From assembly GCF_014196745.1 (NCBI RefSeq), contig NZ_JACIEH010000002.1, positions 1,240,383 to 1,304,382 on the forward strand: a stretch of 64,000 nt of DNA, read 5' to 3'. A program made the translations under genes and the position numbers. Each line of letters opens with the position of its first letter. Position 1 is the stretch's first letter. Under the pieces are notes generated by a model. The model ran no database searches. It was not told the origin of the DNA and worked only from the letters and a program-made list of their open reading frames with translations. This stretch comes from Sphingomonas kyeonggiensis (lineage in GTDB: Bacteria; Pseudomonadota; Alphaproteobacteria; Sphingomonadales; Sphingomonadaceae). Positions 1 through 9,234 of the stretch are shown here, in pieces.

Positions 1-3000
1 CGCGACCACGCCGGCGCCGACTTCGGCACCGATCTCTGCGCCCTCGGCACCGACCAGCGCCGCGTCGATCGAGCCGGCGACCGCATCCGATGCGCCCCCG
101 GTGAAGGGCGTGGCGAGCAGCCCCACCGCGGCGATCGCGACCATCGCGATGCCGATGCCGACCTGCGCCCAGATCGAGATCTGGCCGCTGGGGTCGACCG
201 CGACCAGCGGGATGTTGCCGGCGAAGAGATAGGGGCTGGGGAACTGGTTCTGCGGGTCGGGCGCGAGGAAGCGCATCTGCAGCGGATCGTAGAGCCGCGC
301 CTTGAAATTATAGAGCCCGACCTCGGCATCCCATTCCTGGCCCTGGAACAGCGTGGCGAACGCACCGGCATCGCCGGGCTTCTCGACCAGCTGCTGGCCG
401 AACGGCATATAGCCATAGTGCGCGACCGCGCCCGAGGCGTCGACCAGCGCCCAGCAGCTCTGCGTCGGATCCTTGAGCGGGTAGCGGCGGGTGCCGCCTT
501 GGTCGATGGCCAGCAGGCCCGCCGGGCCCTGGATGTACGCGGTCCATTCGCCGTTGCTGAAGGTGGCGAGCGGCTCGCTGCTGGCACCGTTGAAATAGGC
601 GATGGTGCGGCCCTCGCCGGCGCGCAACTGCTTGAGCACGCGCTGGCTGGCATCGCCATAGCCGAGCCGGATGCGGTTGCCGTCGCGCGCGGCCGCGACC
701 GCCATCGCGATGCAGCGGTCATAGGAAAGCGTGCGACCCAGCCCGGCGGTCTGCTGGCCGCGGGCGTTGAAGGCGAAGTCGCTGGCCGTGGTGCCGCCCA
801 GCGTGGCGGTGGCGACACGGTCCGTCCCGGAGGCATAGGTGAAGTCGGTCGCGTCGCTGCCGACCGTGCCGGCCCAGATATTGCCGTTGGGATCGAAGCT
901 TGTGATCGCCTGGGTCTGGGTGCCCTCGAGCGCGTTGAAGCGGCGCTGGCCGTCATAGCCGATCGTGCCGCTATATTTGGCCGTGGCGCCGCTGAGGTCG
1001 AGCGTCACGTCGCGTGCCGTCATCGCCCCGTCGGGGGCATAGTCGAACGCCATCGACAGCGATTGCCCGCCGGCGGTGGCGACCGTGTCGATCGAGACCG
1101 GATTGGAACGCGGATTGCTGCTGGCCGCGACCGTCCAGGCGCTGCCGAGCGACTGGACCGCGACGCTGCCATCGGGCGAGAAGACGAAGCTCCCGATATC
1201 GTCTGCGCCAGCGGTCGATCCGACGGCCACGATATGGCCAAGCTGGCTGAAGCCGTAATGCACCGTGCCCGGCGTGCAACCCTGGGGATAGCCGATCGCG
1301 ACGACTTCGTTGAGCGGGTTATAGGTATAGGTCACCGTGCCCGCGGCGTCGTTCGCGCCCGACAGGCGCGTCGCGACGCTGGCGATCTGGCCGTTGGGGG
1401 CATAGCGATATTCGGTATCGACGGTCAGCGCGCCGGCATCGGGATCGCCGGCGGGCGCCGGATTATGACTGGTGGAGGCGGATTTCTGCCCGATCCGGTC
1501 GGGGGAGCTGCCGTCGCCGTCGAATTGCCACGCCGTCGTCGGGATCGTGCCGCTGGTCGGATAGGCGGGATCATCGGCGTTGGCGCGGAGGGCTGCGGGG
1601 TCCCAGCTGCCCTCGATCACGCCCTGTTCGATCATGCGGTTGAGCGGATCGAACTTGTAGTAGAGATACCAGGCCTCGCCGCCATCCATCGCTGGCTGGA
1701 CGAAGCGCAGATTGCCGGCGGAATCATGGACGAAGCGCACCAGCCCGGCATCGCTGTCGGCAACTGCGTTGTTGAGCTGCAGCGGGTTCGTGGTCGCGGT
1801 GCGTACATAGCCGGCATCGCCCTGCTGCGGGCCGCTGCCGGTCGCGTTGGGTAGCCGGGTGGTAACCGTGACCGAGGGGCCATCGGTACCCACCGCATAG
1901 CTGTACAGGCCTTCCGATCCCTCGGTGCCCGAGCCGTCCGACGCTTCGCTGGTCGAGCCCACCTGCTGCGTCAGCATGTCGAGCAGGGTCGATGCCTTGA
2001 CCTTGGCCGGGCTGGTGACGGTCTGGACCGAGAAGATCGGGCTGTCGCCGCCGCCGTTGCTCGCGCCATAGTCGAGCTGGACGGTCTTGCGATCGGCGAC
2101 CGGTACGGTGAGGTCGATCGCGCATTCCTTGCCCGGCGCGCCGGTCTCGACGGTCACCTGGCGCGGCGATGCCTCGAACCGGGTGCCGTAATAGGGATAA
2201 CCCTGGTCGTCGCTGCGCTTGACCGGGCCGTCCTGCTGGCCGCGATAATAGTCGGCGACGTCGCCGGGCATCTGCCAGGTCGAGCCCAGATTGGCGAGGA
2301 AGCCGGCAACGTCGACGAAGCCCGGATGATATTGCAGCGTCGCCTGGCTGGCACCGCTGCCGAAACTGCCCGGCGCCGCCTTGGTCGTCGCGACCGAGCG
2401 GTCGAGCCCGTCATTCACGGTCTGGACGATGAAGCTGTCGGCGGCGACGAGCTGGTGCGCCTGGCGCTGGCGCTCGGCGGCGTCGTTATAGGTCAGGCCC
2501 AGCCGCATGTCGTTGCCGGTGGCGAGGTTCCTGAGCCCGGTGGTCGCGCCGCCCAGCGTGATCGCCATGGCGCGGCTGGAGGGAGTCCGCTTCGCGCTGA
2601 ACAGCAGCTGCCCGCCGGCGAAGAACAGGAAGATCCCCTGGTCCGCCAGCACCAGCCATTGCCGTGCCGGCGCGGTTCGCGTCGCGAGGGGCGGGATCGG
2701 CGTGGAGCCCTGCGCGGCGGTATAGCCCTTGCCGTCGACGCCGACCGTGATGTCGCCGAAGGTGACCGAGATGGTGGTCCCGTCACCGGGGACCAGCTCG
2801 AAATAGAGTGCATGGGCACCGGTCGGTTCGGGGCCGGTCCAGCTGAGCGTGCCCGGCGCGCTGCCCGCATGGGTGAGCACGTCGCCGGTGACGGTCCAGG
2901 CGCTGCCGTCGCCATCGGTCGACCAGCGCTGGCGCCAGGCACCGGCATCGCGGAAGGTCTCGACCTGGCCGCCGCCGGCGGCATTGCCGGTCACCGCGGC

Positions 3001-6000
3001 ATTGGGGCTGGCCGGATCGAAGCTGCCGTTCGCGGAGCCGCTGCGCGACAGATAGTTGAGCGCGATCTCCTGCACCTGGTCGGTCGGGCCGACCGCGAGC
3101 GCCGTCCGGTTGGTGTCGTCATAATAGCTGAAGCTGGTCGATCCGCTCGCCACCATCGAGGCGAGCACATTGTGGTTCGCCGCGTCGAAGGTGCGCCCGG
3201 TCAGGCCATTGGCGAGCGGCACGAGCAGGGCCGCGTCGATCTGCACGCCGACAGGGGTCGCATTGGCGATCCGCAGCGTGATCGACACCTTAGGGTCGGA
3301 GCCGCCGGCGGGCACCGGCACGGGGAGGGTGCGATAGACCCAGGCGCCGTCGGTCGCCTCGAAATCGAGGGTCACCGCCGGCTGCGCGGCGCCATCGACG
3401 GTCACCGTCGCGGACAGGCCGCTGCCGGCCGCGGGCGCATAGCCCGGATCGGTCCGGTACCAGCAGCCGGCGACATAGGGCGCGCCGGCCTGGTGCGGCG
3501 CGACCGTCACCGCAGCGGATGCCTTGGCGCCGCCCGGCAGCTCGAGCGACTGCACGCCGGTGCGCGCGAGGTCGGTGCGGAACCGGGTGCTGGCGAAGGT
3601 CCAGCCCTCGAACGGATCATAGGGCTGGAAGTCGCTATAGGTCATGCCGCCGGCCGCAGCATTGGCGCATTGCGCGATCGGGAACTGGTCGTCCTTCGCG
3701 TAGAGGGTCGCGGTTGGCACGCCGAGCGCGCTCCGGCTCTCGCGCTCGAGGCCATAGCGGGTGCGCTGGGTGAAGCGCTGGCCCAGTGCCCAGCCGGCCG
3801 GCTTATCGCCACTGTGATAGGCGCCGAAGGGGAAGCCGATCGTCTGCGCGCTCTCCAGCCCGAAGCGGGCCTCGCACGCCCAGGCGGTGACGCCATCGCC
3901 GAGCAGGGTCGCCCAGGGCTGATAGGTGGTTGCCTGCGCCTTGATCGGAATCTTGTCGCCCGATCCGCCGGCCGGGCTTGCCTGGGCATAGGTCTCGGCG
4001 ATGTCGGCCAGCGCATGGATCGCGCGGAGGCCGGGATAGATTTCCGCGCCATAGACCGCGCCGTTCTCGAAGGTCTGGCGAACGCCGCCGACGGCGTAGG
4101 AGTCGGTGTACTGCAGGACCGGACTGCTGCTGAACGGCCCCGGCTGTCCGGCCGCGACATAGTCGCTGACCTTGCGGGTGGTCAGGCCGTCGCGGAAGCT
4201 CTCCATCGCGACCGTGGTCGCGAAGCCGCCATGGAGCTGCACCGCGGTCGCGCCGCTGGTGCCCGGCTCCAGCGAGACCTGCTCGAACACCTTGTATTCC
4301 GAGGTGGTGGACTCGCGCAGCACGCCGCTGCTGTCATAGGTCGCGGTCTGGCGCAGCATGCCGTCGAGCATGTTGTAATAATTGCCCTGCGCGATCGTCA
4401 GGCCGTTCAGGTACAGATTCTCGGTATAGCCATTGGCGGGATCACTGATCGCGGTGCAGTCCGGATAGAGCCGGGCCTTGTAATATTTGACGATCCGGCC
4501 CGAGGGGTCGCAGGCGGCGGTGGCGGTGTCGAAGGTGTAAAGCGTAGTGACCGGGCTCTCATAGCCATAGTCGATCGTCAGTCTCTCCACTGCGAAATGG
4601 GCGATGTTGCCCTGGAGCGCCGCGCCGGCGAAATGGTTGAGATAGACGGTGTCGCTGCTGTCGAAGCTGAGCGCGCTCGCCGGATAGGTCATGAACATCT
4701 GCGGCCCGCCGGCATAGATGCCGGCGCCGGTGATCCCGCCCGGCATGCCCGGATAGGTCATCTTCTGGGCGTCGAACGATTCCAGCGGCCCGAGCTGCCC
4801 GCCATTGCGCAGCACGACCGAGCTGACCGCGACCGGATTGGCACCGTCATTGACGACGAAGCTGAGGAAGCCCGGCGCCTGGTTGATGAGCGAATCCGAA
4901 TTGAGGATCTTGGTGCCGCCACTGATCTCGCTCGCCAGATCGATCGTGGCGTCCTTACCCACGACCAGGCCCCAATCGTCGGCGATGCCGCGGAAATAGA
5001 CATAGGGCCCGGCGATCGCCCAGTCGCTCCCGCCGCTGCTCGGCCAGTTGAGATATTCGGCCTGCTGTGCCGGCAGGGTCTGCTTGAGCGCCGTGCCGTC
5101 CTGGGGCCAGTCGCTCTCGTTGCGGGTGGCGTCGAAGCCGAGCGCGAACCCGGTCGGCAGGCCGATAGAATCGGTCGGCGCGAGGATCTGGAACACCCAG
5201 TCCGGGCCATAGGCATAGCGGATCTGGGTATCGGTCACCGATGGGAGCGGGGTCAGTGCCTGGTTGCCCAGCCACTGCGTGCCGCTGAAGCGATAGATCA
5301 CGCCATTGACCGCGATCATCGTGTCCTCGACGATCGTCGGCACGAAGATCGTGTTGGCAGTGGTGCCGCTCCCATAGGTGAAGCTCACCGGATCGAAGCT
5401 ATCGACCGAGACGGTGTAGCTGGCGTCCCAGCGCGCTGGCCAAAGCTGGAATTCCATGCCCGAGGCGAGCAGGTTGCTCACCACCACCATGCCGTTGCCC
5501 GGCACGACTGCCACGTTGCGCGTGTCGAGCGTATAGAGGCCGGGAATCGTCACCGGGGCCGCGGCCTGCCAGGTCAGGTTGCCGTCGAGATAGTGGACGG
5601 TCAGCGCGCCGCTCGTGTCGAGCAGCGCATAATATTCGCTGCGCGCCGCGAACCAGCTGTAATGGGCGAGCGGGAAACGCTCGACCGTCCAGGCCATGTC
5701 GGTCCAGCGGAAGGTCACGCGTTCGTAGAAATCGTTCGACGAACCCGCGACGCTGGAGACCAGGAAGAAGCTCGCGCCCGAAGCGAATCCGGGATCGAGC
5801 TGGACATTGTCATAGACCAGCGAGGGGGTGTCGGGCGCGGTGGTGCGGCCATTGATCGTCGCCGCGACCCATTGGCCCTGGCGCGCGGTATCGCGCTGGA
5901 AGACATAGACCGCGCGCTGCGGCACGCCGGTGCCGGCGAGCCGGTTGAAGTGGAGCGCGAGGAAGTCGCTGTCGGCCAGCACGTCGAGCGAGTTCAGGTC

Positions 6001-7695
6001 GAGGCCCTGGGTGTCGAGCACCTTGTCCTCGGTCAGCTGCCAGCCGAGCCATGCGCCGGTCCAGGTGAAGACCTGCATGGTCAGCGTGCCGCGCCCGGCA
6101 TTGGCGTTGTAGTAGGTGACGACGGCATAGTCGCCGCCGAAGAACACGCGTGGCGAGCCGCCGGCGCCCAATGCCGTCGGCCGCGTCACGGCGACGCTGC
6201 GATTGCAGGCCGCGAGCGACTGGAAGCTGTAGTCGTAGTGCGCGACGGCGCCCTCGGGATAGGTGATCGTCTCGAGCGCGGCGGGCGAATAGCCGGCGGG
6301 GCGATGGGGATCGTCGGCCTTCTGGAGATAATAGCCGAAGTTCAGGGGCGGCGCGGTGGTGTCGTCGGCGTTGACGAGCATGATGCCGGTGAGGAAGCGC
6401 TTGTAGGTGTCGCCCTCGAGCCGGCCGCTGCTATCGGTGACGTTGGCGACTTCGCTGCCGCGCCCGCCGGTGCCGGGCCGCGGATCATATTGGAAGCGAT
6501 AGCCGAACAGCGGCACGCCATTCGCGTCATGCGCGGTCATCGCCGACAGGAACTTGGTCTCGTAGCGGTCCTGATAGGGGCTGGGCTCGGTCGAGGGCAG
6601 GGCGCGGTGCGGGTCGCAATATTCGCGCGGATCGGTCTCGCCGTCGCTCCACAATTTGTCGCCATAGCCGAGCTCGACCATGCGGCCGAACACGTCGGTG
6701 ACGCGGGTGAGATAGACCGCCTTGGTGAAAGGAAGGCCGGCCATGCCGACACGCTGCTCGACGTCCGGGATCAGCCCGGTCTTGGGGTCGCGTTCCCAGC
6801 CATTATAGGCAAAGCCGATATGGTCGCCGAAGCGGTCGCGTATGCCGGTGAGATACCAGGCGCGCGCGACCTGGACCTGGTCCTGGGTGACGTTCGAGGC
6901 GCCGGTCCAGACCGGCCGCGCGCTCGCGCCCTTCCACCACACTTCCCAGGCGATGCTGTTGTCGATGCCGGTGCGGAAATGGTCGGGTGTCTCGTCGCCG
7001 AGCCCGCCATAGGACTGGACCATCCCGGTCTCGGTGACGATCAGCCAGCGCTCATAGGCGGGGAAATAGACGATCGAATAGAATTTGTAGTTCTGCAGCG
7101 CATAGCATTCACCGCCGTAGCGGACCGCGATACCATTGCTCTCCGTCTCCAGCGCGAACTGTTGCTGAAGCGCCGGATCGTCGATCGTCCAGGGGCCGGT
7201 GCCCGCAACGGTTGCGCCGCTGTCGAGCGGCAGGCCCATGCCATGGAAGGCGTCGAGCACATCGCCCGGGACGGGCTGGCCCGCCTTGAGCCCGCTCGCT
7301 GCGCCGGAGGGCAACTCGAACAGCAGCGGCACGATCGCCTGGCGATAGAGGCTGTTGGGCGTGCCATTGTCGTAGAGCGTGTACTGGCGGGTGCCCGGCA
7401 CCGGAGATCCGCTGTCGGCGGCGTCTATGTAGCTGAGCGGGAAATTCCAGCCGAGGCCGAGAATCCCGGTCGGCGCGTCACGATTCCAGGTGGCCGCGGC
7501 TTCGGTGACATTGCTCTGATATTGCAGCGAAATATCGATGTCGAGGCCCGAATTCTGCGCACGGCCGGGCAAGGTCAGGATCGACTGGGTGAGGTTGATG
7601 TCGCCGCGGAACAGATTGACCGCGCTCGAAAGCTTGCCGACCGCCGTGCCGTCCATCTGGAAGGTGCGGATTGCGGGCACCGAATTGTCGACCAT
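1..7695 (-). CDS. Giant RHS/YD-repeat protein, 3' end beyond the window
   Basis: An open frame runs from an ATG at 7695 to base 1, giving 2565 residues in this window without the stop. The protein begins MVDNSVPAIRTFQMDG and carries the GLGW motif (GILGLGWNF) seen near the start of RHS/YD and SpvB-like proteins. Codons checked near 795 and 330 stay in the same frame. Near 330-180 it encodes the RHS-associated core (YNFKARLYDPLQMRFLAPDP, then AGNIPLVAVDPSG). RHS proteins build a beta-barrel cocoon that usually encloses a variable C-terminal toxin or effector. That variable part would lie just past the left edge; after the core the frame turns Gly/Ala-rich and hydrophobic (about 1-180). No signal peptide is evident. 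The DHH-repeat gene lies 110 bp upstream on the same strand and is probably co-transcribed. Whether it is a toxin, an adhesin or a Tc-type component cannot be settled here. Confidence 0.85.
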   Translation of the reverse strand, partial: MVDNSVPAIRTFQMDGTAVGKLSSAVNLFRGDINLTQSILTLPGRAQNSGLDIDISLQYQSNVTEAAATWNRDAPTGILGLGWNFPLSYIDAADSGSPVPGTRQYTLYDNGTPNSLYRQAIVPLLFELPSGAASGLKAGQPVPGDVLDAFHGMGLPLDSGATVAGTGPWTIDDPALQQQFALETESNGIAVRYGGECYALQNYKFYSIVYFPAYERWLIVTETGMVQSYGGLGDETPDHFRTGIDNSIAWEVWWKGASARPVWTGASNVTQDQVQVARAWYLTGIRDRFGDHIGFAYNGWERDPKTGLIPDVEQRVGMAGLPFTKAVYLTRVTDVFGRMVELGYGDKLWSDGETDPREYCDPHRALPSTEPSPYQDRYETKFLSAMTAHDANGVPLFGYRFQYDPRPGTGGRGSEVANVTDSSGRLEGDTYKRFLTGIMLVNADDTTAPPLNFGYYLQKADDPHRPAGYSPAALETITYPEGAVAHYDYSFQSLAACNRSVAVTRPTALGAGGSPRVFFGGDYAVVTYYNANAGRGTLTMQVFTWTGAWLGWQLTEDKVLDTQGLDLNSLDVLADSDFLALHFNRLAGTGVPQRAVYVFQRDTARQGQWVAATINGRTTAPDTPSLVYDNVQLDPGFASGASFFLVSSVAGSSNDFYERVTFRWTDMAWTVERFPLAHYSWFAARSEYYALLDTSGALTVHYLDGNLTWQAAAPVTIPGLYTLDTRNVAVVPGNGMVVVSNLLASGMEFQLWPARWDASYTVSVDSFDPVSFTYGSGTTANTIFVPTIVEDTMIAVNGVIYRFSGTQWLGNQALTPLPSVTDTQIRYAYGPDWVFQILAPTDSIGLPTGFALGFDATRNESDWPQDGTALKQTLPAQQAEYLNWPSSGGSDWAIAGPYVYFRGIADDWGLVVGKDATIDLASEISGGTKILNSDSLINQAPGFLSFVVNDGANPVAVSSVVLRNGGQLGPLESFDAQKMTYPGMPGGITGAGIYAGGPQMFMTYPASALSFDSSDTVYLNHFAGAALQGNIAHFAVERLTIDYGYESPVTTLYTFDTATAACDPSGRIVKYYKARLYPDCTAISDPANGYTENLYLNGLTIAQGNYYNMLDGMLRQTATYDSSGVLRESTTSEYKVFEQVSLEPGTSGATAVQLHGGFATTVAMESFRDGLTTRKVSDYVAAGQPGPFSSSPVLQYTDSYAVGGVRQTFENGAVYGAEIYPGLRAIHALADIAETYAQASPAGGSGDKIPIKAQATTYQPWATLLGDGVTAWACEARFGLESAQTIGFPFGAYHSGDKPAGWALGQRFTQRTRYGLERESRSALGVPTATLYAKDDQFPIAQCANAAAGGMTYSDFQPYDPFEGWTFASTRFRTDLARTGVQSLELPGGAKASAAVTVAPHQAGAPYVAGCWYRTDPGYAPAAGSGLSATVTVDGAAQPAVTLDFEATDGAWVYRTLPVPVPAGGSDPKVSITLRIANATPVGVQIDAALLVPLANGLTGRTFDAANHNVLASMVASGSTSFSYYDDTNRTALAVGPTDQVQEIALNYLSRSGSANGSFDPASPNAAVTGNAAGGGQVETFRDAGAWRQRWSTDGDGSAWTVTGDVLTHAGSAPGTLSWTGPEPTGAHALYFELVPGDGTTISVTFGDITVGVDGKGYTAAQGSTPIPPLATRTAPARQWLVLADQGIFLFFAGGQLLFSAKRTPSSRAMAITLGGATTGLRNLATGNDMRLGLTYNDAAERQRQAHQLVAADSFIVQTVNDGLDRSVATTKAAPGSFGSGASQATLQYHPGFVDVAGFLANLGSTWQMPGDVADYYRGQQDGPVKRSDDQGYPYYGTRFEASPRQVTVETGAPGKECAIDLTVPVADRKTVQLDYGASNGGGDSPIFSVQTVTSPAKVKASTLLDMLTQQVGSTSEASDGSGTEGSEGLYSYAVGTDGPSVTVTTRLPNATGSGPQQGDAGYVRTATTNPLQLNNAVADSDAGLVRFVHDSAGNLRFVQPAMDGGEAWYLYYKFDPLNRMIEQGVIEGSWDPAALRANADDPAYPTSGTIPTTAWQFDGDGSSPDRIGQKSASTSHNPAPAGDPDAGALTVDTEYRYAPNGQIASVATRLSGANDAAGTVTYTYNPLNEVVAIGYPQGCTPGTVHYGFSQLGHIVAVGSTAGADDIGSFVFSPDGSVAVQSLGSAWTVAASSNPRSNPVSIDTVATAGGQSLSMAFDYAPDGAMTARDVTLDLSGATAKYSGTIGYDGQRRFNALEGTQTQAITSFDPNGNIWAGTVGSDATDFTYASGTDRVATATLGGTTASDFAFNARGQQTAGLGRTLSYDRCIAMAVAAARDGNRIRLGYGDASQRVLKQLRAGEGRTIAYFNGASSEPLATFSNGEWTAYIQGPAGLLAIDQGGTRRYPLKDPTQSCWALVDASGAVAHYGYMPFGQQLVEKPGDAGAFATLFQGQEWDAEVGLYNFKARLYDPLQMRFLAPDPQNQFPSPYLFAGNIPLVAVDPSGQISIWAQVGIGIAMVAIAAVGLLATPFTGGASDAVAGSIDAALVGAEGAEIGAEVGAGVVA

Positions 7696-7805
7696 GTGCG
7701 CCTCTCGGAATCGCGGCGCGGACGACGGCGACGCGCCGGCGCGACTGCCGCTCGATCATGAAAACCGGCCGGGAGCGGCACTGCGCCGCGCCCGGCCGAT
7801 GACGG

Positions 7806-8684
7806 TCAGCCTTTGGGGATGCCGACGACGATGAGATTGACGAAGGACGCGTTGTTGTCCTGCGTGTTGCCCGAATTGTCGCTGACGAAAGCCCGGGCAT
7901 TGTCGATCGTGACCTTGGACGTATCGGTGCTGTCCAGGCTCCAGCCCGTAGAGCCTGCTCCCAGCGTCTTCACATGATGGTCGTCGCCGCCGAAGGTGAT
8001 GGTGAAGCTGTTCAACATCACCACTGCGCTCGACAGCGGCTTGCTGAAGGTGACCTGCTGGGCCGATGTGGTCTGCTGGTTGGTGAGGATCGCGATTTCC
8101 ATTCCGGTCTCGGCATAGTTGCCCGCGAGGAGCACCGCATCTGCGCTCTCCGTGCTCGCTTCATGGCCACTGCTGTCGACCATCGCCGCGTCGGCGCTGA
8201 TCTGCCCGGACGTGCCGTGCTGGGCGAAGCCGAGCGAGACCAGCATCTGGCGGAGATGGTGGTCATTGTCGCCGAAGGAAAGCGCGAAACCGGCAATGCC
8301 GGGCTGGGCGAATTTGAGCGAACTGCCGGGCAGCGAGATCGGCGCGGACTGGGTTCCGGTCATGATGCCGTCGACGGTTGCGAATGCGAGATTGTTGTCG
8401 GCGGAGTCGGTGTTGGCGATGCAGACGAGTCCGATCTTGGAATCGGCCTTGTCGATCAGATTGCCGGAGGCATCGACAAGTTGCGCAGTCACACTGGCCT
8501 GAACGGTATTGTTGCTCCAGCTCGTCTGGACCGACAGGCTGACCTTCTTGATGTGGTGATCCGTGTTGCCATAGGTGAGGCTGAAGAAGGATATACCCAC
8601 GACATTGGATATGACCGCGCGGTCGAAGCTGAAGCTGGCTGACTGATTAAGATTTACGGTAGTAGACTTTACTTCGATTGCCAT
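7806..8684 (-). CDS. Unrecognised protein with three DHH repeats, upstream of the RHS gene
   Basis: This 292-residue protein was not recognised as a named family. It contains three imperfect repeats of about 95 residues, each centred on a hydrophobic/aromatic strand followed by Gly and Asp-His-His: LTYGNTDHH (DHH at 42-44), LSFGDNDHH (141-143) and ITFGGDDHH (235-237). Each is followed by alternating beta-type sequence and an Asp/Asn/Ser-rich loop ending in a hydrophobic strand. The composition (few Lys, many Thr/Ser/Asn/Asp) resembles phage-tail, lectin or extracellular beta-sandwich proteins. There is no signal peptide. The conserved HH pairs could bind metal or sugar, which is inference only. 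It starts at the first ATG of the frame and precedes the RHS gene by 110 bp, so it may be a carrier, adaptor or partner of the RHS protein. Confidence 0.8.
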   Translation of the reverse strand: MAIEVKSTTVNLNQSASFSFDRAVISNVVGISFFSLTYGNTDHHIKKVSLSVQTSWSNNTVQASVTAQLVDASGNLIDKADSKIGLVCIANTDSADNNLAFATVDGIMTGTQSAPISLPGSSLKFAQPGIAGFALSFGDNDHHLRQMLVSLGFAQHGTSGQISADAAMVDSSGHEASTESADAVLLAGNYAETGMEIAILTNQQTTSAQQVTFSKPLSSAVVMLNSFTITFGGDDHHVKTLGAGSTGWSLDSTDTSKVTIDNARAFVSDNSGNTQDNNASFVNLIVVGIPKG

Positions 8685-8729
8685 GATGAATCTCCCAAGC
8701 GAGATTGTCCATGAGGTATATAAATGTCA

Positions 8730-8747
8730 CAAAACTCTCAAGTTTTG
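8730..8747. promoter_or_regulatory. Small inverted repeat in the leader of the DHH gene
   Basis: CAAAACT and AGTTTTG form perfect 7-bp arms around CTCA, about 45 bp before the ATG of the DHH-repeat gene. The stretch is AT-rich, unlike the coding DNA. It could be a leader hairpin or an operator. Confidence 0.4.
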
Positions 8748-8761
8748 CTAATTTACTTTGG

Positions 8762-8806
8762 ATTCTTATTTGAGAGAAGATGAACGGGTATCACTCAAAT
8801 AAGAAT
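8762..8806. promoter_or_regulatory. Perfect 13-bp inverted repeat upstream of the DHH/RHS genes
   Basis: ATTCTTATTTGAG (8762-8774) and CTCAAATAAGAAT (8794-8806) are exact reverse complements separated by 19 bp. They lie in an AT-rich intergenic block about 80-120 bp before the DHH gene start. No T-run fits a terminator for a neighbouring gene, so an operator or a silencer-bound promoter is more likely. Confidence 0.5.
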
Positions 8807-8980
8807 GGTTCGTAATTTATTTGTTGTTAACTGGAATATCTGCGTCGATTATCAATAACAGGATTCGATTTTGCTTCGCAAGGCGCGATGTGTATTAGAA
8901 CCGCAACGGTCGCAAAAGCGGGATGGTGTTGCGCGGGCTTCCGGATTTCGGTCGATCGGGCAGGGCGATGCGCGGGACTG

Positions 8981-9020
8981 GCGCAGTGGCGCAGTGGCGC
9001 AGTGGCGCAGTGGCGCGGTC
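8981..9020. repeat. 8-bp tandem repeat (GCGCAGTG)
   Basis: Four perfect copies of GCGCAGTG occupy 8981-9012, followed by a degenerate fifth copy (GCGCGGTC). The unit is not a multiple of three and lies outside any supported gene, so it is best seen as a slippage-prone intergenic microsatellite. Confidence 0.85.
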
Positions 9021-9146
9021 GCTGGCGGTCGTCGAGCTCAAGCTGGCAACGCCTCCGGGTTTCGCGAGGTCGCGGCCAACTGGATCTTCGATGCCACCGA
9101 GAGGATGCCCGCCGGCAGGTCGCCGGTGAACCTCGGATTCGGATGT

Positions 9147-9179
9147 GTAAAATATTGTAATGTAAAACGAATTTTACAT
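9147..9179 (+). promoter_or_regulatory. TTGTAA-type direct repeat upstream of the GGDEF gene (site A)
   Basis: TGTAA occurs at 9147-9151 and 9157-9161, exactly 10 bp apart (TGTAAAATATTGTAA). A third TGTAAAA (9162-9168) forms an inverted pair with TTTTACA (9173-9179). It is one of five like sites in the island. Tandem half sites one helical turn apart are typical of OmpR/PhoB-family regulators, and such a regulator is encoded at 14873-15574. Confidence 0.6.
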
Positions 9180-9234
9180 CCTGAGACTGTTCTTCGGTAA
9201 GGCTTCTGGCGGATAACGCCTGTGCTGACCCCTG

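Larger units (their letters stand above)
8685..9234. other. Intergenic region, 550 bp, no gene seen
   Basis: This separates the minus-strand DHH/RHS unit from the plus-strand PAS-GGDEF gene. The left half (about 8690-8880) is conspicuously AT-rich and holds the two inverted repeats. The right half is GC-rich and holds an octamer repeat and a TTGTAA-type site. Short open frames here consist mainly of the octamer repeat and have no convincing ribosome site. Confidence 0.6.

Noticed and set aside
418..1854. Plus-strand open frame of 478 codons
   Set aside because: Also antisense to the RHS gene; Ala/Arg/Gly-biased and without recognisable sequence.
2326..7761. Plus-strand open frame of 1811 codons
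   Set aside because: It is the antisense shadow of the RHS gene: low-complexity Arg/Ala/Gly-rich translation with no domain, whereas the minus-strand frame gives RHS motifs.
8981..9020. CRISPR-like repeat
   Set aside because: The units are 8 bp and contiguous, without spacers; this is a simple tandem repeat.
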